This document shows, piece after piece, positions 17,938-26,038 of a stretch of 64,000 nt of DNA. Position numbers and translations under genes: made by a program. The notes under the pieces were generated by a model that was not told the DNA's origin, ran no database searches, and saw only the letters and a program-made list of their open reading frames with translations. Origin of the DNA: Bacteroidales bacterium MB20-C3-3. GTDB lineage: Bacteria > Bacteroidota > Bacteroidia > Bacteroidales > UBA932. The stretch covers positions 1 to 64,000 of the forward strand of contig CP141202.1 in assembly GCA_035609245.1 (NCBI GenBank), in the 5' to 3' direction. Position 1 is the first letter of the stretch; each line of letters begins with the position of its first letter.

Positions 17938-18468
17938 TCAAGTTTTTAATAAGCTATATATGAAAAGATCAGTAAATAAGCCTCCTGTAAGGAGCTCTCC
18001 ATCTCTTTCTATACCTTCCCGCATAAATCCCAGCCTTTCCGGAACTGCTATGCTGGCTGAGTTTCCAACAGCGCATTTAATCTGAATTCTATTCATGTTG
18101 AGTTCCTGGAATGCAAATTCGCAAAGTCTTTTAACAGATTTCGTTATTATTCCACGACCTTGAAAACTCTCTGATAACCAATATCCAATCTCGGTTTTCC
18201 TGTTCGCTCTGTCAGTACTCTTAAAGCCAATCAGTCCGGCCAGGCTGCCATCTATCCGTATGGTGAATGTGTACTCCATTTTATCCTTAGGCAGGTCAAT
18301 TATAGAATCTACAAAGGATTGTGTATCAAATACTGACTTAGTCTGCTCTACAAACGGGAGCCATTTACCAAGATATTCGCGCTGCGAATTTATTGCAGCA
18401 AAGATATCAGCAGCATCCTCTTTGATAAGCTGCCTTAATTTGATTGTATTGTCTACTATTAACTCCAT
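17938..18468 (-). CDS. GNAT N-acetyltransferase, RimJ/RimL type
   Basis: 176 residues. The order of strands and the acetyl-CoA loop around GYWLSESFQGRGIITKSVKRL (Q-x-x-G-x-G type) followed by NRIQIKCAVGNSASIAVPERLGF is typical of RimJ/RimL/SpeG-like acetyltransferases, which modify ribosomal proteins, amines or small molecules. Length is normal. It starts 10 bases from the truncated LysR gene. The substrate cannot be assigned. Confidence 0.88.
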   Translation of the reverse strand: MELIVDNTIKLRQLIKEDAADIFAAINSQREYLGKWLPFVEQTKSVFDTQSFVDSIIDLPKDKMEYTFTIRIDGSLAGLIGFKSTDRANRKTEIGYWLSESFQGRGIITKSVKRLCEFAFQELNMNRIQIKCAVGNSASIAVPERLGFMREGIERDGELLTGGLFTDLFIYSLLKT

Positions 18469-18515
18469 CGCTTGCGCTTAGTTTAGTGCGTTGAAAAAAT
18501 CTTGTTGCCAGCCTC

Positions 18516-18621
18516 GCCTCAGAGGAAAAGTGTCAAACACCAAAAAATCAATCGTTTGCAAATATTTAAATAATCATGTAAATAGCATTATATCAAGTGT
18601 TTGACACTTTTCCTCTGAGGC
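18516..18621. repeat. 25-bp perfect inverted repeat with 56-bp loop (hairpin element)
   Basis: The arms at 18516-18540 and 18597-18621 are perfect inverted copies. The outer half reads CCTCAGAGGAAAAGTGTC. The right arm supplies the last codons of the neighbouring 139-residue gene. There is no T-tract, so it is not a normal terminator. The arms resemble those at 46787-46897 (about 16 of 24 bases alike), suggesting a repeat family or transposon ends. Confidence 0.85.
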
Positions 18622-19012
18622 AGTTCTTAGCCTGTTCACGGTCAACCGAAAATGTTTTGCTTTGAAGGTCACAAAGTTCGTATAGTTGGAGTGACTTCTC
18701 AAGGTATATTTGTGAGTTATCAAATCTCCCATTAAACCCAATTTGAGCGAGGCAATCCGCAAGAGCCTCAATGTTTTCAACATTGAATCCTTTATGACTA
18801 TGCAAATATTTTTCAGATTCCTCTTTTTCTAATTCCAGAAATTTATCAAGATCAAAATTCATCTCGCTCAATAACATTCCCTTAGCCTCTTCAATTTGAC
18901 TCTCAAGGGTAATTGCTAATAGGTCTGAACCACCAAAAAGTAACTGACGAATTGCATTAATTATCTGTCCTATTTTGCTGATTTCTCGTAGTATATAGTC
19001 TTTCTGTTCCAT
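18593..19012 (-). CDS. Hypothetical helical protein, 3' end probably replaced by a hairpin element
   Basis: 139 residues, mostly amphipathic helix, starting MEQKDYILREISKIGQIINA. I cannot name the family with confidence; the start loosely recalls DUF6483 proteins. The final 8 or so residues (LRGKVSNT) and the stop lie in or at the right arm of the inverted repeat at 18516-18621, so the original C-terminus may have been lost when that element inserted. It begins 8 bases after the lipoprotein gene's stop, so the two could be co-transcribed. Confidence 0.6.
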   Translation of the reverse strand: MEQKDYILREISKIGQIINAIRQLLFGGSDLLAITLESQIEEAKGMLLSEMNFDLDKFLELEKEESEKYLHSHKGFNVENIEALADCLAQIGFNGRFDNSQIYLEKSLQLYELCDLQSKTFSVDREQAKNCLRGKVSNT

Positions 19013-19020
19013 GTAGATCC

Positions 19021-19449
19021 CTACTTTTTCCTTATCACCTTAAACAGTGCTGGATTATTTTTCTGATCAACAAACGACATCTCATCATCTTTAAGTATTC
19101 TGCCACTGATGGTAGTTGCTTTGAGGATGCTCTTGGTTTGGTCTATAGGGATCAGGGTAGCGACAGGATGGGAGTATGTATATTCGTAAGTATCAGTGCT
19201 CTTTTTGCCAGTGGAGATTTCAGTATAGTTAAAAAGGCAGGTGGTTCTGTCGAAAACAATCTCAAGCGCAAAGGATGTATTGCTTCCGTTCCATTGAGTC
19301 ATATAGAGCCCGTTTGTCTCTATTGGAAATAGCATATTGTAATTAGGGCCTGTACCACCGAGCGGATTGTCATCGTTGCATCCGCTAAGGGTTAAAACTC
19401 CAATAATCAGGCTTAGAGCTATTAATAAAAATGGTTTTCCTTTTATCAT
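19021..19449 (-). CDS. Predicted lipoprotein of unknown function
   Basis: About 142 residues. A signal sequence leads to a lipobox ending LSGC, followed by an Asn/Asp-rich linker (NDDNPLGG), so it is probably lipid-anchored. The rest is beta-rich with aromatic residues (GLYMTQWNGSN), suggesting a small sandwich domain. The ATG at 19449 is preferred over a TTG three codons upstream. It follows the glutamate-synthase-like gene by about 23 bases on the same strand. No family recognised. Confidence 0.65.
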   Translation of the reverse strand: MIKGKPFLLIALSLIIGVLTLSGCNDDNPLGGTGPNYNMLFPIETNGLYMTQWNGSNTSFALEIVFDRTTCLFNYTEISTGKKSTDTYEYTYSHPVATLIPIDQTKSILKATTISGRILKDDEMSFVDQKNNPALFKVIRKK

Positions 19450-19463
19450 GATATTCAATTAAA

Positions 19464-19484
19464 TACAAAAAACTATGGCAAGGT
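19464..19484. repeat. 21-bp direct repeat, copy 1 (3' end of the glutamate-synthase-like gene)
   Basis: Identical over 21 bases to 21005-21025. It includes the last codons and stop of the gene at 19473-20951. The second copy lies upstream of that gene, just past the stop of the AlkD-like gene, so the gene sits between direct repeats 1.54 kb apart. Confidence 0.8.
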
Positions 19485-20951
19485 ATACTCTCGCGCCTCT
19501 TTTGTCAACGGAATTACATCTGACTGATGGATGTATTTAAGGCTGAATTTGCGGTTGAGGGCCATAAGGAGCTTCAGTCCGAATGAGAGCCTGGAAAGGT
19601 AGGAGTAGAGGCCGATAGCACCGTAAGAGATTGGCTTGCCGGTCTCTTTGTAAATGCTTTTGATATAATTGGCATCTTTGAAAATGGTATCGGCAGTATC
19701 CCCAAAAGCTTTGTAGGAGGCGGGAGTGGCATCATTTTCAATTAATTCTCCAATATTCTTCCCTGTGACAGCTGCGGCCATTGCAGCCCGGCCTATACCT
19801 ACTAATTTAATATTTGGTGCCCCCAGTGCCAATGCCTTGAACATAGTGTCCTCCATTGCGATACCTCCGGCAATTGCTATTTCCGGAATCCACAAATTCT
19901 CCTCTCTCAGCTCTCCAACCAGCCTGTTTACGATTTTTATAAGATCAATTGTTGGATGGCTCCACTCATTCATCATTTTATTAGGGCTGTTGCCACTACC
20001 GCCTCCTGCTCCGTCAAATGTAATCAGGTCAACATTATTGGCAGAGGCAATTTGCAATACTCTTCTGATATCGTTAACATCAAACCCTGCCATTTTGAAA
20101 AATATGTTTTTTGCACCATAGGTCCGGAACCTGGCAATAATCTCCCCAAAAGAGGCCTCATTCCACATAGGTAGTCGGCCACACTGAATCAGTCCAGAAC
20201 CATTTGGATTCTCAAAAACCAAATACCCGTTTTTCTTAAGAAATTCCGCCTCTTCTGCTGAATTTACAGGCGCCACATGCTGAATTCCCTTTGCAGCCTG
20301 TCCGAATTTAATTTCAATTGACTTCAGATCAAAGTTTTGCAAGGCATACTCCGCCGTGCCCAAAACAATATCATCGGCATTAACCTGGAGAATAATATCC
20401 CCGTACCCTCTGTCATACCGCCTGAAATACTCAACCATCTTACCAAGGAACGGAGCATGAGAAATCTTACCATTACTGTCATGACGCAAATCCTTATCCA
20501 ACTTAATGGCATTCTCCCCAATCACAACCATTATACCCGCCATCGCAGCCCCGGAGTAGTAATCCTGCCAGTTAAGCTTAGCCATTGCCGGTAAAATGAC
20601 CGGAGCCCTGAGCTTTATTTTTCTCTCATAACCAAACTCATATGAAATATCTACAGAATGAACATTGGTTGTTTCAGAGTCTTCAGCCGCACCCATCGCC
20701 CCAAAAACACGGCCATTAATGTTAAAATGAGAAAAGTCAAAAGGGTAAACCTTTTCTGATGCAAATTGGTTGTTTGCTGTGCCGAATGGATAGGCCGCCT
20801 CAATCCCCCTTACGGCAGAGAGCCCGATTTCGCATAAGCCGGGGCACTTGTCCGAACACACTGAGCACATCCCGGATAAATCAGATATATCATTGGGAGT
20901 TCTCAGCTTTGTGTTGTTAAACAACGATGATAATTTTGGACTATGTGACAT
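19473..20951 (-). CDS. FMN-binding glutamate synthase family protein
   Basis: 492 residues related to the central and FMN domain of glutamate synthase (GltB). The N-terminus has a Cys cluster (CSVCSDKCPGLC) that could hold an Fe-S centre. The FMN-barrel core shows LITFDGAGGGSGNSP and PEIAIAGGIAMEDTMFKALALGA, which matches the phosphate-binding and alpha/beta-barrel part of GltB. It lacks the N-terminal amidotransferase domain, so ammonia or another donor would be used, or the reaction differs. Stand-alone proteins of this type are common in anaerobes. The physiological reaction is not established. Confidence 0.85.
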   Translation of the reverse strand: MSHSPKLSSLFNNTKLRTPNDISDLSGMCSVCSDKCPGLCEIGLSAVRGIEAAYPFGTANNQFASEKVYPFDFSHFNINGRVFGAMGAAEDSETTNVHSVDISYEFGYERKIKLRAPVILPAMAKLNWQDYYSGAAMAGIMVVIGENAIKLDKDLRHDSNGKISHAPFLGKMVEYFRRYDRGYGDIILQVNADDIVLGTAEYALQNFDLKSIEIKFGQAAKGIQHVAPVNSAEEAEFLKKNGYLVFENPNGSGLIQCGRLPMWNEASFGEIIARFRTYGAKNIFFKMAGFDVNDIRRVLQIASANNVDLITFDGAGGGSGNSPNKMMNEWSHPTIDLIKIVNRLVGELREENLWIPEIAIAGGIAMEDTMFKALALGAPNIKLVGIGRAAMAAAVTGKNIGELIENDATPASYKAFGDTADTIFKDANYIKSIYKETGKPISYGAIGLYSYLSRLSFGLKLLMALNRKFSLKYIHQSDVIPLTKEAREYTLP

Positions 20952-21004
20952 ATTATTAAATATTTAACAATTGCATTTTTGTAACCAATTTTATGCAAGC
21001 AAGT

Positions 21005-21025
21005 TACAAAAAACTATGGCAAGGT
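21005..21025. repeat. 21-bp direct repeat, copy 2
   Basis: Identical to 19464-19484. It overlaps the last base of the AlkD-like gene's stop codon and carries a stray copy of the 3' end of the glutamate-synthase-like gene. This points to a past duplication or recombination. Confidence 0.8.
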
Positions 21026-21750
21026 CAAACCTTTTTCATCGCCTCCACCTTCATCTCCTTTGGCATCTTCTCAATGGCGTACCTAAGTGCAGTACGGGGC
21101 ATTACTGCTCTTTTGGAGATAACATATTCAAATACCTTATTCCGATTATCCAGATTGCTTTCGCTGGCGGCCTTAAGCATCCAGCCGTACCCCTTCTGAA
21201 CCAGATCGTCCTTGTCAAGGAGGAGAATGTCGGCAATTTCAAATACCTCCTTCAGAAAGAGCCCCCTTCTTGCCGGAATAATAAGTGTCACTGCCGAAGC
21301 CCTCTTTGTCCACCGGTTTTCTGATGTAGCCCACCTCTTTAACTCGCCGATGTAATCGGGATACATCATAATAAAGTTGCCGATGGTGTGGTTGCAAAGG
21401 GTATCACAGTCCGCCCAGTTGGTAAGATAGTTGTTTACCCAATGCTCAAATATTTTGAAGTCCGCAGGCTCATACTGTTTCTCAAGCGACTCGGCCAGTT
21501 TACAGGCAATTATCGCCTCCTCAAAATAGCCCGACCTCCATAGTTCGTCACAAATTTCAAATATCTCCCGCTTTGGCATCAATTTAACCTCTTTGGAGAA
21601 ATCCTTCGCTATCTGTATCGCCAACTTAGTTGGAACGCCATAAAGCATAGCCTCTTCCCCCTTCTTGAAGAAACGGCCGGACGATTTACGAACTTCTGGA
21701 TCTGCATTGCTTTGCAGCAACGATCTGAGGGAGGAGAGGAGGGTGGTCAT
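21025..21750 (-). CDS. DNA alkylation repair enzyme, AlkD-like HEAT-repeat protein
   Basis: About 241 residues, nearly all helical. The features are those of the AlkC/AlkD-like DNA glycosylase family: SSGRFFKKGEEAMLYGVPT, the pair NYLTNWADCDTLCNHTIG, then WATSENRWTKRASAVTLIIPAR and LVQKGYGWMLKAAS. Such enzymes remove positively charged alkylated bases without flipping them. The frame extends upstream into the serine-hydrolase gene, but the ATG at 21750 is just clear of that gene's stop at 21764 and fits family starts. Confidence 0.88.
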   Translation of the reverse strand: MTTLLSSLRSLLQSNADPEVRKSSGRFFKKGEEAMLYGVPTKLAIQIAKDFSKEVKLMPKREIFEICDELWRSGYFEEAIIACKLAESLEKQYEPADFKIFEHWVNNYLTNWADCDTLCNHTIGNFIMMYPDYIGELKRWATSENRWTKRASAVTLIIPARRGLFLKEVFEIADILLLDKDDLVQKGYGWMLKAASESNLDNRNKVFEYVISKRAVMPRTALRYAIEKMPKEMKVEAMKKV

Positions 21751-21763
21751 GGTAGTGAGGTAT

Positions 21764-23086
21764 TTATTCTTTCGTAAATTTAATTTGAGCACCGCCTTGA
21801 AATAATACCATTGTCTTTTCATTAGGATTAAATTCAAATTCTGCTCCTGCCAGGTCAAACTTAAATTTGTCTTTGCCGGTTGCTTCAAGTGGAAATGAAG
21901 GTTGTCCCGATCCTTGTGCGATTAAAGTGCTTCCCTCTTTTGTAATTGTAATCTTCAACGGAATTTGACTGGAAGAGTAAACACCCAAATACTTGTCTAA
22001 GTCTTCAGAAGTTAAGTTGAATGCAGTAAATGTTGGAATTTCGTACGGCTTGTCGTAAACTGCACTTAAAACTGCAACGGAAATATTGTTGATACTAAAG
22101 TTTGATCCGTTAGAAATTAGAGCATACGAAATTTTATCGTCTGCAAAATGTGAATAAACTGAACTAAAACCGTCAATTCCGCCGGTGTGTCCGTATCCGA
22201 CACTATTGTGGAAAGGAAACTGAAACAAACCAATTCCGTAACCATCTTTAATGGTTTTCATTATTTCAAGACTCTCATTTGTTACAAGTTTGCCGTTAAA
22301 CAAAGCGTCTGCAAATATTGTCAAGTCGGTGGGTGTAGAAGTTATTGCACCGGCACCTAGCGGAATTGTAAAATCTGTTTCGGTCTCTGCTTTCCAAGTC
22401 CCGGCGAAACTGTATGATTTACACTCGTTGTTGAGTGGATTGATTTTTCCAAAAACATAAGTATTTGTCAAACCTAGTGGTTTAACAATAAATTCTTGCA
22501 ACAAATCAGAATATGATTTTGAAAAGGTCTTTTCAAGGATGAAAGTCAAAAGGACAAAATTTGAATTACTGTACTCTGCTTTGCTATCTGGGTTGAAGTC
22601 GCTGCCGCCTTTTACAATAATTTCAACCAACTCTTTTTCTGTCTTTGGTTGCGTGTTCCATGTCAGGTAGTCTTTGTTATTTGTGAAATTGTGTATCCCA
22701 CTTCTATGATTCAGCAAATGTTTTACGGTTATATCCTTTGCGTTTATAATTGCTGGAAACCATTTATCAATAGTCTGGTTTATGTTTAATTTATTTTCTT
22801 CAACTGCTTTTAATATCAAAACTGTCGTAAAGGTTTTTGAAATAGAGCCTATTCTGTATTTTGATTTTTCTGTCGCTTTTATGTTATTCTCTACATCTGC
22901 AAATCCGATTGATTTCTTATAAATAATCTCTCCGTTTTTTGAAACGGCAACACTTCCCATAAACTTGTCGTTTTGTTCAAGTGCGTTGAAGTACTTGTCT
23001 AGTTTGGTTTTGTCAAAGTTCGTTTGAGCCAATCCAATTTGACTAAGCGTCAAAACTATTAATGTCGTTAAAACTGCTTTTTTCAT
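21764..23086 (-). CDS. Secreted serine hydrolase, beta-lactamase/PBP class C-like
   Basis: 440 residues with a signal peptide ending at QIGLAQ. The nucleophile motif SISK (in YRIGSISKTFT), the second motif YSNSNF and the third motif HTGG define the class C beta-lactamase/penicillin-binding-protein fold. The last 100 or so residues form a separate beta-rich domain (DUF3471-like). Such proteins act in the periplasm as esterases, D-aminopeptidases or peptidases, and only rarely as true beta-lactamases. It is followed 13 bases later by the AlkD-like gene. Confidence 0.9.
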   Translation of the reverse strand: MKKAVLTTLIVLTLSQIGLAQTNFDKTKLDKYFNALEQNDKFMGSVAVSKNGEIIYKKSIGFADVENNIKATEKSKYRIGSISKTFTTVLILKAVEENKLNINQTIDKWFPAIINAKDITVKHLLNHRSGIHNFTNNKDYLTWNTQPKTEKELVEIIVKGGSDFNPDSKAEYSNSNFVLLTFILEKTFSKSYSDLLQEFIVKPLGLTNTYVFGKINPLNNECKSYSFAGTWKAETETDFTIPLGAGAITSTPTDLTIFADALFNGKLVTNESLEIMKTIKDGYGIGLFQFPFHNSVGYGHTGGIDGFSSVYSHFADDKISYALISNGSNFSINNISVAVLSAVYDKPYEIPTFTAFNLTSEDLDKYLGVYSSSQIPLKITITKEGSTLIAQGSGQPSFPLEATGKDKFKFDLAGAEFEFNPNEKTMVLFQGGAQIKFTKE

Positions 23087-23107
23087 TTTTTGATGATTAT
23101 GTTATTG

Positions 23108-23575
23108 TTAATGATTCGCTTTTCTCCACTCCCACGGCGGAGTGGGGGCGGGCTCTCTCCAAAGGCCGATTCCCTTTTGGCGGGCTGTTGCCTCAAGGGG
23201 GGTGTATGCGGTGTCAAATTCGGTATAGCTCCAGGCAAGGCCCATCTCTACCATTCGGGCTCCCACATCATCTATGGCTTGGGTGCTCACCCTTGCGACG
23301 TGCCGGCCCCAGCCATCGGTTTTGAGGACGTCAACAACAACGGTTTTGCCGTGAATCATATCGGAGAGAGCCCTTTTTGCCACATTGCTGAAGGGTTGCC
23401 TCCTCTCGGGTGCGTCAATGCCGGCTATCCTGAATTTTAGCCTCAGGTTATCCCGATTAATTGCGGTAAATGTATCTCCATCGCTGATTCCCACCACTTT
23501 AACTCTGAAGCTCTGCCCCGAGCAGAGAGAAGAAATTAATAGGATAATGCTTAAAGTGATGGTTTTGAAACGCAT
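23108..23575 (-). CDS. Secreted thermonuclease-family (SNase-like) nuclease
   Basis: 155 residues with a signal peptide (MRFKTITLSIILLISSLCSG). The staphylococcal-nuclease fold is marked by VVGISDGDTFTA, FRIAGIDAPERRQP, the Arg in DGWGRHVARV and ARQKGIGLW. It hydrolyses DNA or RNA, with calcium usually the cofactor, and would act outside the cytoplasm. An upstream ATG at 23638 would place 21 non-signal residues ahead of the signal peptide, so 23575 is chosen. A convergently placed exonuclease remnant begins just beyond its start. Confidence 0.9.
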   Translation of the reverse strand: MRFKTITLSIILLISSLCSGQSFRVKVVGISDGDTFTAINRDNLRLKFRIAGIDAPERRQPFSNVAKRALSDMIHGKTVVVDVLKTDGWGRHVARVSTQAIDDVGARMVEMGLAWSYTEFDTAYTPLEATARQKGIGLWREPAPTPPWEWRKANH

Positions 23576-23605
23576 TGAGTACACGATTTGGGTCAGCAAG
23601 TTACA

Positions 23606-23920
23606 AAAAAACAATCTACCTCCCCGCAGGTGTGGCATCAGATTGAGCTAATGATTGAGGGTCTGCCGCTTGTAGCCCACAACAAGGGTTTTGACGAAAA
23701 CTGCCTGAAGGCCTGCTTCCAAATGTACCAGCTGGATTATCCCTATTATGAATTCCACTGCACCTTGCAGAGGGCTAAGAAGCAAATAAAAGGCTTACCC
23801 GATTATAAACTCAGCACAGTTTCGGCCTATTGCGACTTCTCACTGGGTAACCACCACCACGCACTGGCAGATGCAGAGGCCTGTGCAAGGATTGCGATTC
23901 AGGTGTTTCTAACAAATTGA
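23606..23920 (+). pseudogene. DnaQ-like 3'-5' exonuclease, C-terminal fragment
   Basis: The frame ending at 23920 encodes about 100 residues of the DEDDh exonuclease domain: VWHQIE, PLVAHNKGFDENCLKA (Exo II region), and HHHALADAEACARIAI (Exo III with the catalytic His and Asp). The N-terminal Exo I motif (DxE) is missing, and the region where it should be is the thermonuclease gene's upstream part. There is no convincing start codon. It is read as a remnant truncated at its 5' end near 23610. Confidence 0.75.
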
Positions 23921-23978
23921 CTGAATTAACGTAAAAATTGTCAATGAACTGACTGAATTAATGTAAAAATTGTCAATG
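23918..23978. repeat. Two tandem copies of a 29-bp unit
   Basis: 23918-23946 and 23950-23978 are the same 29 bases except for one C/T difference, separated by 3 bases. Each holds TGACTGAATTAA and AAAAATTGTCAATG. They lie between the exonuclease remnant and the DUF4143 ATPase. The second copy supplies the -33 region of the ATPase promoter. Confidence 0.85.
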
Positions 23979-24000
23979 GATGGAATAAATATTATATTTG
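23969..24000 (+). promoter_or_regulatory. Promoter of the DUF4143 ATPase gene
   Basis: ATTG at 23969-23972 and a perfect TATATTTG at 23993-24000 are separated by 20 bases. Transcription would start near 24007, which favours the ATG at 24018 over one at 23970. Confidence 0.55.
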
Positions 24001-24017
24001 TATATAATAAATGTGAA

Positions 24018-25148
24018 ATGGAGACGATTAAAAGATTGTTAGAGGAGAGTGTTACTTCTAAAATATTACCAAACAAAGCTGTTCTTATATTTGGAGCAAG
24101 GAGGGTTGGCAAAACAATTTTATTGCGTCATATTATAGACAAATTCAATGGTAAGGTACTTTTACTTAACGGAGAGGATTTTGATTCCATTTCCCTTCTT
24201 GAAGAAAAGAGTATTTCAAATTACAGACATATATTAGATGGTGTTAATTTACTGGCTATTGATGAAGCACAGGCAATTCCGGATGTTGGGGCAAAGCTGA
24301 AATTGATTGTTGACGAAATTCCGGGAATCTGTGTTTTAGCAACAGGTTCATCTTCTTTTGACCTTTTTAACAAAGCCGGAGAGCCATTGGTTGGAAGAAG
24401 TTCATTATTTTACCTTACACCCTTTTCACAACGAGAAATCGGGCAAACTGAGAATGTGCTGGAAACGAGACAAAATATTGAGTCAAGGCTTATATACGGA
24501 TCTTATCCAGAGGTTGTGACGATGTCCGGATTTGATAACAAGGCACAGTATCTGGGAGATATAGTTAGTGCTTATTTGCTCAAGGATATTCTTTCAATTG
24601 ACGGACTTAAAAATTCCGGAAAAATGAAAGATTTGCTCAGACTTATTGCATTTCAGGTAGGGAATGAGGTATCCTATGATGAGCTGGGAAGACAACTTGG
24701 TATGAGTAAAAATACTGTTGAGAAATACTTGGATTTACTATCAAAAGTTTTTGTGGTTTTTAGGTTAGGTGGCTTTTCAAGAAATTTAAGAAAAGAGGTG
24801 ACAAAAGCCGGTAAATGGTATTTTTACGATAATGGTATTCGAAATGCAATAATTGGAAATTTCAACCCAATTTCAATCAGGCAGGATGTGGGGGCACTAT
24901 GGAAAAATTATTTAATTAGCGAGAGGATAAAGTTAAATTTTAATGAGAGATTAAATAAAGAATTTTATTTCTGGAGAACGTATGATGGACAGGAAATTGA
25001 CCTTATTGAAGAAACTGCCGATTCCCTAGCAGCTTTTGAGTTTAAATGGGGTGAGAAGAATCCGGCTGCACCCAAAGCCTTTAGAGAGGCTTATCAAGAT
25101 TCCTCTTATGTTGTTGTAAACAGGGATAATTATCTTAGTTATTTGTAG
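24018..25148 (+). CDS. AAA+ ATPase with C-terminal DUF4143
   Basis: 376 residues. Walker A is GARRVGKT and Walker B is LLAIDEAQ, followed by the sensor stretch VLATGSSSFDL typical of the AAA_14/DUF4143 group. The C-terminal half is a DUF4143 domain, a PD-(D/E)XK nuclease-like fold (WRTYDGQEIDLIEE and AFEFKW). These proteins are very common in Bacteroidetes, often in several copies, and their function is not known. A decayed second member lies at 31539-32348. It converges on the toxin-antitoxin pair with a 10-base overlap. Confidence 0.88.
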   Translation: METIKRLLEESVTSKILPNKAVLIFGARRVGKTILLRHIIDKFNGKVLLLNGEDFDSISLLEEKSISNYRHILDGVNLLAIDEAQAIPDVGAKLKLIVDEIPGICVLATGSSSFDLFNKAGEPLVGRSSLFYLTPFSQREIGQTENVLETRQNIESRLIYGSYPEVVTMSGFDNKAQYLGDIVSAYLLKDILSIDGLKNSGKMKDLLRLIAFQVGNEVSYDELGRQLGMSKNTVEKYLDLLSKVFVVFRLGGFSRNLRKEVTKAGKWYFYDNGIRNAIIGNFNPISIRQDVGALWKNYLISERIKLNFNERLNKEFYFWRTYDGQEIDLIEETADSLAAFEFKWGEKNPAAPKAFREAYQDSSYVVVNRDNYLSYL

Positions 25149-25642
25149 ATCGCAAACAACTCATCAAGCGTTCTCATAGGAATAAACATCTTTCCGCTAT
25201 CCGGAAGCTCAGTAAAACCATAATGAAGGTAAAACGCTTTTGCCTCCTGATTTAAAGGATCAACAACAACCGCATAAGAGGCTACAATCTGCGAGTTCTC
25301 CCAGCTCCGTTTCAAAGCATCAATTAGCAGAATTTTACCTAACCCTTCTCCATGCCTTCTTTTGTCAATTGCCAGCCTGCCGAGCAGGGTAGTGGGGATA
25401 GTGGTATATGTGCCAGGTAGTCTCTTTCTAATTTGCGTAGAGAAGCTGCTTATTGGTATGCCGTAGTTAGACAGGGTGTAGTATCCTATTACAGATTTTG
25501 TTTCGCCATGAGCTAATACATAGCAGGCCGATAGTTTTCGCTTGACATCCTGCCCTGCTTGATTTCTCAGATAGTTATTTAGTAACTCCTTACTACAGTC
25601 AAAACCATCTTTGTTATGACCTCTATGGAGCAGCTCAACCAT
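25139..25642 (-). CDS. GNAT-type toxin (TacT-like acetyltransferase)
   Basis: 167 residues of the GNAT fold, with LLGRLAIDKRRHGEGLGKILL (acetyl-CoA pyrophosphate loop) and AVVVDPLNQEAKAFYLHYGF. It is encoded directly behind a DUF1778 protein with an 8-base overlap, the arrangement of TacA/TacT and AtaR/AtaT systems. There the toxin acetylates the amino acid on charged tRNA and blocks translation. Length and motifs fit. Which tRNA would be modified cannot be predicted. Confidence 0.88.
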   Translation of the reverse strand: MVELLHRGHNKDGFDCSKELLNNYLRNQAGQDVKRKLSACYVLAHGETKSVIGYYTLSNYGIPISSFSTQIRKRLPGTYTTIPTTLLGRLAIDKRRHGEGLGKILLIDALKRSWENSQIVASYAVVVDPLNQEAKAFYLHYGFTELPDSGKMFIPMRTLDELFAIYK

Positions 25643-25937
25643 TATGTTTGCCTGATTTTGCGAAGAATGATTTATAATCCGCCAGAGCCTTTTTCAAAGG
25701 CTGAGCAGGTTTGTCAGGATTTGTAATGGCATCAAAAAATACTTGACTATCCCTCTCTGAAGCAATAACCAGCTCCTTCTCTTTGATAATCTCCTTCGCC
25801 TTATCCTGAGCGGCAGCAAATATAAAATCGGTTAAATTCCGATAACCTCCCAGCAATGCAGCCTTCTCAAAGAGAAGTTTCTGCTCCTTAGGCAGTCGGG
25901 CGTCAAATCTCGCTGTATCTGAAGTGGTTGTACTCAT
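25635..25937 (-). CDS. DUF1778 antitoxin (ribbon-helix-helix)
   Basis: 100 residues. The N-terminal strand-helix-helix (ARFDARLPKEQKLLFEKAALLGG) is the DNA-binding part of DUF1778 antitoxins. The C-terminal part would wrap the toxin. It precedes the GNAT toxin gene by translational overlap. By analogy with TacA it would neutralise the toxin and repress its own promoter. Upstream lies an AT-rich gap with no clear operator. Confidence 0.88.
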   Translation of the reverse strand: MSTTTSDTARFDARLPKEQKLLFEKAALLGGYRNLTDFIFAAAQDKAKEIIKEKELVIASERDSQVFFDAITNPDKPAQPLKKALADYKSFFAKSGKHNG

Positions 25938-25996
25938 TGTGATGGTTAGTTTATTTATGCAAATGTACGGAAAATATCCGTATTTGTAAATCTTTT

Positions 25997-26038
25997 ATTT
26001 CATTCATTTCACGAACCCCGCTTTCTCTTTTTTACCTC
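25997..26038. repeat. 42-bp direct repeat, copy A (downstream of the hip operon)
   Basis: 40 of 42 bases match 27816-27857. Copy B covers the end of hipB and the start of hipA. Copy A lies at the end of the Gp37-like gene, supplies its stop codon and contains a stray hipB-hipA junction. The two copies flank hipA plus the Gp37-like gene. Confidence 0.85.

Noticed and set aside
21764-23086. Antibiotic-resistance beta-lactamase
   Set aside because: The SxxK/YxN/HxG triad defines a large serine-hydrolase family whose environmental members are mostly esterases or peptidases; nothing here points to resistance.
23138-23440. Plus-strand open frames across the thermonuclease gene
   Set aside because: The minus-strand frame has a signal peptide and all SNase motifs; the plus-strand frames are its shadows.
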